Assembly: GCF_001458595.1 (NCBI RefSeq)
Contig: NZ_LN890328.1
Span: forward strand, 1,798,726-1,862,725
From: Clostridium neonatale
GTDB taxonomy: Bacteria; Bacillota; Clostridia; Clostridiales; Clostridiaceae
Reading direction: 5' to 3'
DNA: 64,000 nucleotides
A model generated the notes under the pieces. It did no database searches, was not told the DNA's origin, and saw nothing but the letters and a program-made list of their open reading frames with translations. How positions within the stretch are numbered: the first letter of the stretch is position 1; the number at the start of each line of letters is the position of its first letter. This document shows positions 1 to 7,629 of the stretch, piece after piece. The position numbers and the translations under genes are program-made.

Positions 1-17
1 CGTTAGAAGGTGAATAT

Positions 18-497
18 ATGTCAAATATGAAAAAGAAAAAAATGACTGCCACTCAGCAGGAATATGATAAATTAGTAAATAAAATAGAACCTAAAAGGCC
101 TATTTTTAAGAATTGTATAAGAGCATTTCTTGTTGGAGGTACAATATGTACAATCGGTCAAATAATACAATGGATTTGTATGAACTATTTTAGCTTTGAT
201 GAAAAAACTTCAGTATCTCCAACTTTAGTTGTTTTAATATTTTTCGCCGCTTTATTTACTGGTCTTGGAATTTTTGATCATTTGAGTCAATGGGCAGGAT
301 GCGGGACTGCAGTTCCTATCACAGGCTTTGCTAATTCTATAGCTTCTGCTTCAATTGAGCATAAAAGTGAAGGATTTGTACTTGGGGTAGCTGGAAACAT
401 GTTCAGCCTTGCAGGTGCAATTGTTGTTTATGGAGTTTTTGCATCTTTTATAATTGCTACAATAAAAATGACAATAACTTGGTTAGGAGCGATGTAA
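18..497 (+). CDS. spoVAC: Stage V sporulation protein AC
   Basis: Small polytopic membrane protein of the SpoVA channel, which moves dipicolinic acid (Ca-DPA) into the forespore and releases it at germination. The 159-residue product has a basic, charged N-terminus (about residues 1-35) and hydrophobic segments near 36-55, 68-88 and 120-155. The glycine-rich stretch around residues 93-106 (AGCGTAVPITGFANS) is typical of SpoVAC/SpoVAE. The ATG at 18 follows a GAAGGTG ribosome site. The stop codon abuts the spoVAD ATG, so the two are translationally coupled. Length is normal for the family. The operon promoter, expected to be sigma-G dependent, lies outside the window. Confidence 0.95.
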   Translation: MSNMKKKKMTATQQEYDKLVNKIEPKRPIFKNCIRAFLVGGTICTIGQIIQWICMNYFSFDEKTSVSPTLVVLIFFAALFTGLGIFDHLSQWAGCGTAVPITGFANSIASASIEHKSEGFVLGVAGNMFSLAGAIVVYGVFASFIIATIKMTITWLGAM

Positions 498-1499
498 ATG
501 CTTAAAGGACATCAATCTTGGATTTTTAATTCTAAGCCTACAATATTAGCTTCTGCAGCTGTTGGCGGACCATTTGAAGGCAATGGTGCTTTAGCTAATG
601 ACTTTGATATAATTGGTGAAGATTTATGGTTTGGGCAGGATAGTTATGAAAAAGCTGAAAAAACTATGCTTGAGCATGCCTGTCAAAGAGCAATCCAAAA
701 ATCAAATTTAAGAAAAGACGATATTAACTTTTTTTTAAGTGGAGATTTAATGAATCAAATTATTTCCAGCAGTTTTGCTGCCAGAACTTTAGGAGTTCCT
801 TATTTAGGAATATTTGGAGCCTGCTCTAGTTCTATGGAAGGTTTATCATTGGCAGCCCAATTAATAGATAGTAATTCTGCAAAATATGTTGTAGCTGCCG
901 CAAGCAGTCATAATGCGGCAGCTGAGAAACAATTTAGATATCCTACAGAGTATGGAGTACAAAGACCACCTACAGCTCAATGGACAGTAACAGGAGCTGG
1001 TGCCTGCATCCTTGGTCCAAATGGTGATGGTCCTAAAGTAACTTCTGCCACTATAGGAAGAGTTGTAGATATGGGTATTTCTGATCCTTATAATGTTGGT
1101 GCTGCCATGGCTCCAGCAGCTGTAGATACAATAGAAGCTCATTTTAGAGATTTAAATATTGATGCTTCTTATTACGATCTTATTGCTACAGGTGATTTAG
1201 GAAAAGTTGGTCATGAAATTGCCAATGCTTTATTTGAAAAGCATGGAATAAATATGCCCATAGACATATTTACTGACTGTGGACTATTAATATATAAGAA
1301 AGAACAACCAAGCTTTGCTGGTGGCAGCGGATGTGGATGCTCTGCTACTGTAACTTATGGACATTTGCTTAATCGTATGCGAAAAGGTGAATTAAAGAAA
1401 ATGCTTATTGTTGCAACAGGAGCATTAATGTCTCCTATATCTTTTCAGCAAAAAGAAAGCATACCTTGTATTGCTCATGCTGTTTCTATAGAAATGTAA
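498..1499 (+). CDS. spoVAD: Stage V sporulation protein AD
   Basis: Soluble thiolase-fold SpoVA component that binds dipicolinic acid in the forespore membrane complex. The 333-residue product opens with GHQSWIF and carries the family's FGACSSSMEGL segment near residues 106-116, where a thiolase nucleophile cysteine would sit. SpoVAD has no known catalysis and is a DPA-binding protein. The C-terminal half holds the glycine/cysteine stretch GGSGCGCSATVTYGH. The start is immediately after the spoVAC stop, with an AGGAG ribosome site inside the end of spoVAC. spoVAE follows 18 bases later. The gene is full length with no anomalies. Confidence 0.96.
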   Translation: MLKGHQSWIFNSKPTILASAAVGGPFEGNGALANDFDIIGEDLWFGQDSYEKAEKTMLEHACQRAIQKSNLRKDDINFFLSGDLMNQIISSSFAARTLGVPYLGIFGACSSSMEGLSLAAQLIDSNSAKYVVAAASSHNAAAEKQFRYPTEYGVQRPPTAQWTVTGAGACILGPNGDGPKVTSATIGRVVDMGISDPYNVGAAMAPAAVDTIEAHFRDLNIDASYYDLIATGDLGKVGHEIANALFEKHGINMPIDIFTDCGLLIYKKEQPSFAGGSGCGCSATVTYGHLLNRMRKGELKKMLIVATGALMSPISFQQKESIPCIAHAVSIEM

Positions 1500-1517
1500 A
1501 AAGAGGTGTTATAAGTT

Positions 1518-1871
1518 ATGGAAAAATTTATTTTTGCATTTATAATAGGTGGTCTGATATGTGTTATTGGTCAACTTATAATGGATATTTTAGAGATTAC
1601 TCCAGCACACACAACATGTACATTAGTTGTAATAGGAGCAATCCTCGGAGGATTTGGACTATATGATCCTTTAGTTAAATTTGCAGGTGCAGGTGCATTT
1701 ATACCTATAAGTAGTTTTGGAAATACTCTTGTGACAGCAGCTATAAAAGAAGCAACTGAGACTGGCTTTATAGGAATATTTACTGGAATGTTAAAGACAG
1801 TAAGTGGCGGAGTTTCTGCTGCAATAATCTTTGGCTTTCTTGCTGCTATGATATTTAAACCTAAGGGGTAA
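1518..1871 (+). CDS. spoVAE: Stage V sporulation protein AE
   Basis: Third SpoVA membrane subunit, paralogous to SpoVAC. The 117-residue product has a first membrane segment at about residues 4-25, a second at about 38-58 (TCTLVVIGAILGGFGLYDPL), the glycine-rich AGAGAFIPISSFGNTL stretch and a C-terminal segment at about 88-112. This is the short SpoVAE form that spans the membrane domain. An AGAGG ribosome site precedes the ATG by about 8 bases. It ends the AC-AD-AE set, the usual compact clostridial arrangement with no AA/AB/AF genes visible. Confidence 0.94.
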   Translation: MEKFIFAFIIGGLICVIGQLIMDILEITPAHTTCTLVVIGAILGGFGLYDPLVKFAGAGAFIPISSFGNTLVTAAIKEATETGFIGIFTGMLKTVSGGVSAAIIFGFLAAMIFKPKG

Positions 1872-1883
1872 TAATAATTTACA

Positions 1884-1905
1884 ATTGGCAATATATATTG
1901 CCAAT
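1884..1905. promoter_or_regulatory. Perfect 22-bp palindrome after spoVAE
   Basis: The two 11-base arms (ATTGGCAATAT and its complement) are continuous with no loop, 13 bases after the spoVAE stop. There is no following T-run, so it is not a convincing terminator. It could be a protein-binding site or an mRNA-end stabiliser. Function unknown. Confidence 0.35.
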
Positions 1906-1965
1906 GAAAGTCTATTATCTATAACTATTTATCAAATGCTTTTTCTTATTACCAAAATACATTTA

Positions 1966-1998
1966 AAAAGCCAGAACTTAAATTCAAATTCTAGCTTT
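1966..1998 (+). terminator. Possible spoVA terminator
   Basis: Stem AAAAGCCAGAA paired with TTCTAGCTTTT around an 11-base loop, with one mismatch. The T-run comes from the stem's own 3' arm (CTTTTGC), so strength is moderate. It is the best candidate end of the spoVA transcript. Confidence 0.4.
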
Positions 1999-2136
1999 TG
2001 CTCAGCAACCATATTCTACATATCTGTTTTGTATTTAATATATCAATTAGTTTTTAAAATACCTTGATAAATTATAAAAATAATATTCTATAAATTTATT
2101 CTTAATAAAATACAAAACGAACTTGACAATTATATT

Positions 2137-2365
2137 AAAAAAAACTAAAATCTTATTGTATGAGGTGTGCAAATCATACAATAAGATTTTGTTTTAACAA
2201 ATTAAAATGTGCGTTTATTAATTTGTTAATGAGGAGCATTTTTTAAGGTTACGCGATGTATTAACCTTTATAACTTCTTTGTTGTGTGCTGACAAAGAAG
2301 TTTTTTATTTATTGAAAATATATTTCAATTAGAATGAGTATTATTTTAATTGAAAACAATTCTCA
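2137..2365 (-). ncRNA. Candidate Fur-controlled small regulatory RNA
   Basis: No credible gene occupies 1872-2747. On the minus strand a TTGACA-17-TATTAT promoter with an overlapping Fur-type box starts a transcript near 2364. The transcript would form successive hairpins at 2302-2272 (11-bp stem), 2268-2245 (7-bp stem), 2240-2228 (AATG/CATT with loop CTCCT) and 2227-2196 (10-bp stem). It ends at a 17-bp perfect hairpin (2190-2147) followed by a run of eight T, a strong intrinsic terminator. Predicted length is about 225 nt. The CUCCU loop is complementary to Shine-Dalgarno AGGAG, and the other loops repeat GCACAC-like sequence. Known analogues in concept are RyhB and FsrA, iron-sparing sRNAs under Fur; homology to either is not claimed. 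An 18-codon frame starting at ATGCTCCTC lies inside but has no good ribosome site. The plus strand also carries promoter- and terminator-like signals, so direction is inferred. Confidence 0.6.
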
Positions 2366-2400
2366 TTTAAAATAATACCTTGTTATCTTATTTCTGTCAA
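2351..2400 (-). promoter_or_regulatory. Sigma-A promoter with overlapping Fur-type box
   Basis: On the minus strand TTGACA is at 2400-2395 and TATTAT at 2377-2372, with a 17-bp spacer. Immediately downstream, over the expected start, is TGAGAATTGTTTTCA (2365-2351). It matches the Fur 7-1-7 core TGAnAATnATTnTCA at 11 of 12 fixed positions. The box lies inside a larger palindrome with 12-base arms at 2338-2349 and 2367-2378. Iron repression is inferred from this match. Confidence 0.6.
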
Positions 2401-2696
2401 TATTTTTTATAAAATTTTCTTAATTTTTAGCTCAAATACTTCTCTCTGCGTGTCCCTTTTAACAGCAGTTCTAATAATTTTCTTTTTCTTCTCCTGTTTT
2501 GGCAATGCTCCAATTGAAAATTTATTCTTTCTTTCAATTTATATATCTTTTGAAAAATACAGTAATCCATTCGCTCAAATATTTTTTTAGTGCAAACAAA
2601 TATATAAACTATATTTATAAATTATTCAGTTAAAGATTAAAATATTTTATTATAACCTTATGTATGAAAACTCCACTTTACAGTAAGTTAAATAAA

Positions 2697-2743
2697 AAAT
2701 GATTAAACTATTCATTTATTAAAATTAATAGTTTAATCATTTT
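2697..2743 (-). terminator. Terminator of the ZIP transporter gene
   Basis: A 17-bp perfect stem (AAAATGATTAAACTATT and its complement) around a 13-base loop sits just beyond the zip stop. It is T-rich on the minus-strand exit side (TTTTTTATTT). Confidence 0.75.
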
Positions 2744-2747
2744 ATTT

Positions 2748-3527
2748 TTATGATAATGCAACATCTAAAATCATCATAATTACAAACCCTATAGAAAATC
2801 CTATTGTTCCAATATTGGAATGCTCACCTTGAGAAGCTTCTGGAATTAATTCTTCAACTACAACATATATCATTGCTCCTGCTGCAAATGATAAAAGATA
2901 TGGCATAAAAGGTGTTATTAAACCAGAAAACATTATTGTAACAATTGCTCCTATTGGTTCTACCACTCCAGATAATACCCCATAAAGAAATGCCTTGTTT
3001 TTACTTAATCCTTCACTTATTAGTGGCATTGATATTATTGCTCCTTCTGGGAAATTTTGAATTGCTATTCCTATTGAAAGAGCAAAAGCTCCTGCAAGAG
3101 TTAATAATGCGCCTTCATTCAAAGCACCTGCAAAAACAATTCCAACAGCCATTCCTTCTGGTATATTATGAATAACAACAGCTAAAACAAGCATTGTTGC
3201 TTTCTTTAAATTATTCTTCTTTATTCCTTCCGGCTCATTACTATTTGAATGAAGATGTGGAATCAGCTTATCAAGCATTAGTAAAAATAAAATTCCAACT
3301 AATACTCCAACTGCTGCTGGAATAAATGATAGTTTTCCCATATTACTAGACATATCAATTGCAGGGATTATTAATGACCATACCGATGCTGCAATCATTA
3401 CGCCAGAAGCAAATCCAAGTAATGCTTTATTTACAAATGGATTCATTTCTTTTTTCATTATATAAACACATGCCGCCCCTAATGATGTTCCTACAAATGG
3501 TATTAATATTCCTACTAAAGTATTCAT
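2748..3527 (-). CDS. ZIP-family divalent metal transporter
   Basis: Membrane carrier importing Zn2+, Fe2+ or similar divalent cations. The 259-residue product has about eight hydrophobic segments. Between the third and fourth is a variable loop with HLHSNSNEPEG (about residues 91-101). The ZIP signature follows in transmembrane segment IV as HNIPEGMAVG (about residues 120-129) and in segment V as NFPEGAIIS. Both EG pairs and the metal-binding H/N/E residues are present. The ATG at 3527 has a strong GGGGGG-type ribosome site. It is monocistronic, with its own terminator. A Fur-type promoter sits about 350 bp beyond its 3' end but points away. The exact metal cannot be assigned. Confidence 0.9.
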   Translation of the reverse strand: MNTLVGILIPFVGTSLGAACVYIMKKEMNPFVNKALLGFASGVMIAASVWSLIIPAIDMSSNMGKLSFIPAAVGVLVGILFLLMLDKLIPHLHSNSNEPEGIKKNNLKKATMLVLAVVIHNIPEGMAVGIVFAGALNEGALLTLAGAFALSIGIAIQNFPEGAIISMPLISEGLSKNKAFLYGVLSGVVEPIGAIVTIMFSGLITPFMPYLLSFAAGAMIYVVVEELIPEASQGEHSNIGTIGFSIGFVIMMILDVALS

Positions 3528-3756
3528 ATGTTCCCCCCTCTATAAAATATATTTTTATATAAATTCACAAAAATCATGATTGCTAAATAATTTATTTAGC
3601 TTAAATAATCGTAATAATTAATAATAATTCTTACTAAGATTTTATATTTTTAGCTTTTGTTTGTCAAGAAACTTAATTTTATCCTTACTATTTCAATTTT
3701 TCCAAGAGGTTATGAGACTTAAAGTTATATTTTTATTGCTTCTACATTATATGATA

Positions 3757-5142
3757 TTATGCCAGTATTATTCTCTCCTTAATCTTTACCATATTTTCTC
3801 TTTCCTCACTAGAAAATTCATCTAAATATGCCTTAAAATAATCATGCCATTCTCTTTCCAAGCCATATACATCAATATATTTTGAAAGCATGATTATCTC
3901 CATATTATTTAAAGAATTGAAATATACTACATATTCATCATCAAATAAGCATTCTGAATCAAGCACATCATTTAAGTCAGCTAAGCTTTTAACCTTACTA
4001 TTAATAATTTCTATCTTTTCTTCTAGATCTGAGCATTCTCTAATTTGCTCTACCACTTTTCTAAACTTTTCATTACTCATTTTTTCTTTATCAATGTATT
4101 CAATTATTTCTTCTTCATTTTCTTTTGCAAAAGATACGAAAATATTTTGCAGCTTATCAAGTTGTACTCCTTCATATATGGAATAAGTCATTTTATTTAC
4201 ACATTGATCAATATAATCTACTAAATCATTATTTCTAATTACCAAAATTCTTACACCCTCTTTTCCACACCTTAATAATAATCCTTTTATCTCCTCTTTA
4301 GATAATTTTTTTAATTTATCCTTTATTATTTCCCTATCATGCTCGGAAATATGAAGATTTTTAATTTCTTTATTACATATAATTAATCCAAGACAGTTGG
4401 TAAGTACAATTTCAAATATATTGAAAAGAAGAAGCTCAGAATTTTTATCATATCCTTTTAAAAGCTTTTTGATATTATCTTCATCAAAATTAAAACAAAA
4501 TTCATTTTCCAAGTTCAGCCTTTCTAAATAATTTCGCATATATTCAACACCAACATAATCTTTAAGCTCTATTGCAAGCTGATAATCTATAGAACCTGGT
4601 GATTCATGTGCTCCAAAGAAATCATCATACTGTTTAAAAAATATTGAAATTCCATAGTTGGCAGTATCATCATAAGAATAGTTACCCACTTTAAGCTTAT
4701 TTTTCTGAATTCTTTTTAATAAGCTTCTACTATATTCCACATTAGCTTTAATTATTATATTTCCTTTATTCAGCATATCATCTATTGATTCACTTTTTAA
4801 TTTTTTAAGGATTTCATCCACCCTTTCAAATTGTTTTAAATACACACTTATTGTATAATTTATACATTTAAAAAGATCGTCTGCAGTTTCTAACATTACT
4901 GAGCTGCTTTCATCTTTTGTATAATACTTTAATAAAGTCTGTAAGCTTTGTAATCTTTCAAAATATATTTTTTCTACCTCTTTATCTTCTATTAACCTTT
5001 TTTCATAAGCTTTGGATAAAAGGTCATTTAAAAAGCATTCTTCACTTAAATCTTCTCTCTTTATAATCTCATACTTTATGATGTTTTCTGCATATTTAAT
5101 AATATCTTCTTTATCTTCTATAATAATTTTTTCATTACTCAA
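3757..5142 (-). CDS. Uncharacterised clostridial protein, DUF6179-like
   Basis: A 461-residue, highly charged, probably cytoplasmic protein with many Glu/Lys/Asp-rich helices. No signal peptide or transmembrane segment is apparent. From memory it resembles DUF6179, a clostridial family with no known activity. The distinctive stretch SYDDTANYGISIFFKQYDDF (about residues 151-170) followed by AHESPGSIDYQLA looks conserved-domain-like; the rest is predicted helix. It is preceded on the same strand by a 156-residue gene only 67 bases upstream, and the two probably form an operon. No catalytic motif is recognisable. Function unknown. Confidence 0.7.
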   Translation of the reverse strand: MSNEKIIIEDKEDIIKYAENIIKYEIIKREDLSEECFLNDLLSKAYEKRLIEDKEVEKIYFERLQSLQTLLKYYTKDESSSVMLETADDLFKCINYTISVYLKQFERVDEILKKLKSESIDDMLNKGNIIIKANVEYSRSLLKRIQKNKLKVGNYSYDDTANYGISIFFKQYDDFFGAHESPGSIDYQLAIELKDYVGVEYMRNYLERLNLENEFCFNFDEDNIKKLLKGYDKNSELLLFNIFEIVLTNCLGLIICNKEIKNLHISEHDREIIKDKLKKLSKEEIKGLLLRCGKEGVRILVIRNNDLVDYIDQCVNKMTYSIYEGVQLDKLQNIFVSFAKENEEEIIEYIDKEKMSNEKFRKVVEQIRECSDLEEKIEIINSKVKSLADLNDVLDSECLFDDEYVVYFNSLNNMEIIMLSKYIDVYGLEREWHDYFKAYLDEFSSEERENMVKIKERIILA

Positions 5143-5209
5143 AGTTTCTCATTCCCCTTCATTAATAAATACTCAAAAGACATTTAACAAGCATCTTAGA
5201 TATTGGCAT

Positions 5210-5680
5210 TTACCAGTCCTTTTCACCATTAATATTCTTATAATCTTTCACACCATTTCTTATATTATCAGCTATTGTATATAACACTTTTCCTTCTAAA
5301 AGTTCTAATGAGCCTTGGCAGTAATTATCAAAATACTCTTTCATTATTTCAATTAATTCATCATCTCCTATTACATCTAATGTTTCATTTTTATAGTTAT
5401 AAAAAATCTCTACAAGTTCATTTATTGTATCGCTATAATTATATTGTGATATATATGGAGAGTCACAAAAATTCATAATAATTTTATCTATTATTTCACC
5501 ATTGAACTCTAGTCTTCCAGTCTTAGCAAGTGCTACTTTTCTTGTATTAATAAGTTCTTTTACATCTTTTTCAGTAAGCTGTAATCCATATTCACGTGTC
5601 TTTTCATTACATTCAATTATTTCATCATGAATCTTACTTTCTATTAGTTTGTTTTCAAATGAAATTAGATTTTTATCCAT
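5210..5680 (-). CDS. Uncharacterised clostridial protein, DUF6323-like
   Basis: A 156-residue, acidic, all-helical-looking protein with no membrane segment or signal peptide. From memory it resembles DUF6323, which commonly sits beside a DUF6179 gene in clostridia. The downstream DUF6179-like gene starts 67 bases later, and this arrangement supports a shared function. The ATG follows AGGAGG with 8-base spacing. A segment near residues 95-125 (ETLDVIGDDELIEIMKEYFD) is the most conserved-looking part. No activity can be assigned. Confidence 0.7.
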   Translation of the reverse strand: MDKNLISFENKLIESKIHDEIIECNEKTREYGLQLTEKDVKELINTRKVALAKTGRLEFNGEIIDKIIMNFCDSPYISQYNYSDTINELVEIFYNYKNETLDVIGDDELIEIMKEYFDNYCQGSLELLEGKVLYTIADNIRNGVKDYKNINGEKDW

Positions 5681-5861
5681 TTTTTAAACTCCTCCTAAAA
5701 TATTTTCAAAAAATATTGACTTTATTTTTTATTTATGTTATGATTAATTATATAAATATATTTATTTATAATACGTTATAATGTTCAATTATATCACTAA
5801 CAATGTTATTGTCAATGTGTTTTGTATCTTAGAATTAATGAGGTACTATTTTTTTGCGCAA

Positions 5862-5906
5862 AAAAGGATATAATGTAACTAAAACGTAGTTACATTATAT
5901 CCTTTT
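5862..5906 (-). terminator. Strong terminator of the pnp transcript
   Basis: A 19-bp perfect stem (AAAAGGATATAATGTAACT and complement) around a 7-base loop, with T-runs on the minus-strand exit. It is about 105 bases past the pnp stop. Confidence 0.8.
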
Positions 5907-6010
5907 AATTATTATTTTCCTCTAAAAAATATATTTTTCTTTTAAAGTTCATATACCTATAACCTTCATATAAAATATATTTTCTTAAAATGTTATAATA
6001 AAATTTAATT

Positions 6011-6823
6011 TTATATTTCTTCAATGATTTTTTCTACCCATCTGCATAAATCTACAGATGCTTTTTTAGCTGTTTCAACAACTCTTTCATGGGAATGTTT
6101 TACTTTTTGTATCCCTGTTGCCATATTTGTAATACATGCTATTCCAAGTACATCCATACCTAAATAGTTAGCAGCAATTGTTTCAGGTACTGTTGACATA
6201 CCTACTGCATCTGCTCCCATGCCTCCAATCATTCTTATTTCAGCAGCAGTTTCATAGTATGGTCCCATAAATCCTGCATAAACACCTTCTGCACAATCTA
6301 TGTTAAGTTCTTTTGCTATTTCTTTTGCTTTATTAATAAGCTCTAATTTATATGGCTCTGACATATCTGGGAATCTTGTTCCAAGTCTGTCATCATTAAC
6401 TCCAATTAAAGGATTATCTCCAAATAAATTTATAAAATCGTTAATTAACATTAATGTTCCTGGCTCAAAGCTTGTGTTTATTCCTCCACATGCATTTGTC
6501 ACAATAATCTTTTCTATGCCAAGTTGTTTCATAACATAAACAGGATATGTAACTTCTTTCATAGTATATCCTTCATAATAATGAAATCTTCCCTGCATTA
6601 ACAGCACTTCTACATCTTTTATTCTTCCAAATACTAACTTTCCTTCATGGCCTTTAACTGTAGATACTGGGAAGTTTGGAATATCCTCATATGAAATATA
6701 TTCTTTGTCTTCTACAACATTAACTAAATCTCCAAGCCCGGAACCTAATATAACACCTATTTTAGGCTTTCTGCTTACCTTAGATTTAATAAATTCTACT
6801 GATTCCATTATTTTATTATACAT
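6011..6823 (-). CDS. punA: Purine-nucleoside phosphorylase
   Basis: Phosphorolysis of purine nucleosides to base plus ribose-1-phosphate in purine salvage. The 270-residue length fits the trimeric PNP-I/MTAP family. Motifs in order are GVILGSGLG (phosphate-binding serine, about residues 23-31), VKGHEGKLV (about 57-65), TNACGGIN (about 109-116), GPYYETAAE (purine-site glutamate region, about 188-196), MSTVPE (about 209-214) and TNMATG. All family-defining residues are present. The start follows a GGAGG ribosome site. The gene is monocistronic with a strong terminator at 5862-5906. In clostridia it usually accompanies other salvage genes, which are not seen here. Confidence 0.94.
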   Translation of the reverse strand: MYNKIMESVEFIKSKVSRKPKIGVILGSGLGDLVNVVEDKEYISYEDIPNFPVSTVKGHEGKLVFGRIKDVEVLLMQGRFHYYEGYTMKEVTYPVYVMKQLGIEKIIVTNACGGINTSFEPGTLMLINDFINLFGDNPLIGVNDDRLGTRFPDMSEPYKLELINKAKEIAKELNIDCAEGVYAGFMGPYYETAAEIRMIGGMGADAVGMSTVPETIAANYLGMDVLGIACITNMATGIQKVKHSHERVVETAKKASVDLCRWVEKIIEEI

Positions 6824-6985
6824 GTTTTTTCCTCCAACTGATTAATATTTGTATGCCATCCGTCTACATTATAATAAACATATCATATTCTGTCTATTCA
6901 CTTTTTTATATACTATAATATACACTCAAACTATCAATCAAAGAGATTTCTCACAACATTTTATGGATTATAATATTTATTACTT

Positions 6986-7558
6986 CTAAATATTATGGCG
7001 AATAACTTCAACTAGTTTGAATTTTTTATCTTCATATTCATATTTAAAAATACAGCAGTTAGTAAATCCCTTTCTTAATTCTTCTATTGGATCCTGCCAC
7101 TCTGTTAAAAACTGTAGGCAGGCTCCAGCATGAGATACAGCAAGTACTACTTCATGATCTTCTTTTTCCATAATTTCTGTACATGTTTTAACCATTCTTT
7201 CTCTTACCTGAGCTCTTGATTCTCCACCATAATCAAGAAAAAATGTTCCAAACACTTCTTTGTTTTTGGGATTTAAATCTTCACTTTCTCCCTCAAATAT
7301 ACCAAAGTTCATTTCTTTTAAACCTTTTAATCTTGTATAAGGAATACTGTTATCTGTAACAATTTCTAAAGTATCACAACATCTTTCAGAAGTTGAGCTA
7401 TATGCATGATCTAAAGGAATATCTTTAAAATATTCTCCTGCAACCTGAGCTTGTTTAATTCCAAGCTCTGTAAGTGGAGAATCACAAGCACCTTGAATTT
7501 TTCTTCTTAAATTAAACAAGGTTTGTCCATGTCTCATTAAATAAAATGTTTTTTTCAT
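6986..7558 (-). CDS. Histidine phosphatase family protein
   Basis: Phosphoglycerate-mutase-like phosphohydrolase. The N-terminal RHGQTLFN motif (about residues 10-17) supplies the phosphorylated histidine. The second catalytic histidine lies in AVSHAGACLQF (about residues 140-150), and a conserved arginine is in YSSTSERCCDT. The start is set at the second in-frame ATG (7558), because GGGAGG lies 9 bases upstream of it but directly abuts the first ATG at 7567. The product is then 190 residues. The substrate cannot be told from sequence; cobalamin-phosphatase, PhoE-like and sugar-phosphate roles are all possible. Confidence 0.85.
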   Translation of the reverse strand: MKKTFYLMRHGQTLFNLRRKIQGACDSPLTELGIKQAQVAGEYFKDIPLDHAYSSTSERCCDTLEIVTDNSIPYTRLKGLKEMNFGIFEGESEDLNPKNKEVFGTFFLDYGGESRAQVRERMVKTCTEIMEKEDHEVVLAVSHAGACLQFLTEWQDPIEELRKGFTNCCIFKYEYEDKKFKLVEVIRHNI

Positions 7559-7629
7559 ATTTATCATCCTCCCTTAATGTTTATGCATATTAATGTTAAA
7601 TCTTAGAGTTAACTCCATGTCAACAGTTT

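Noticed and set aside
861..1142. 93-codon open frame antisense to spoVAD
   Set aside because: Composition is cysteine/serine/tyrosine-rich shadow of the real gene. It has no ribosome site and no family resemblance.
1885..2067. 60-codon plus-strand frame after spoVAE
   Set aside because: Runs through hairpins and an AT-rich spacer, has no ribosome site and looks random.
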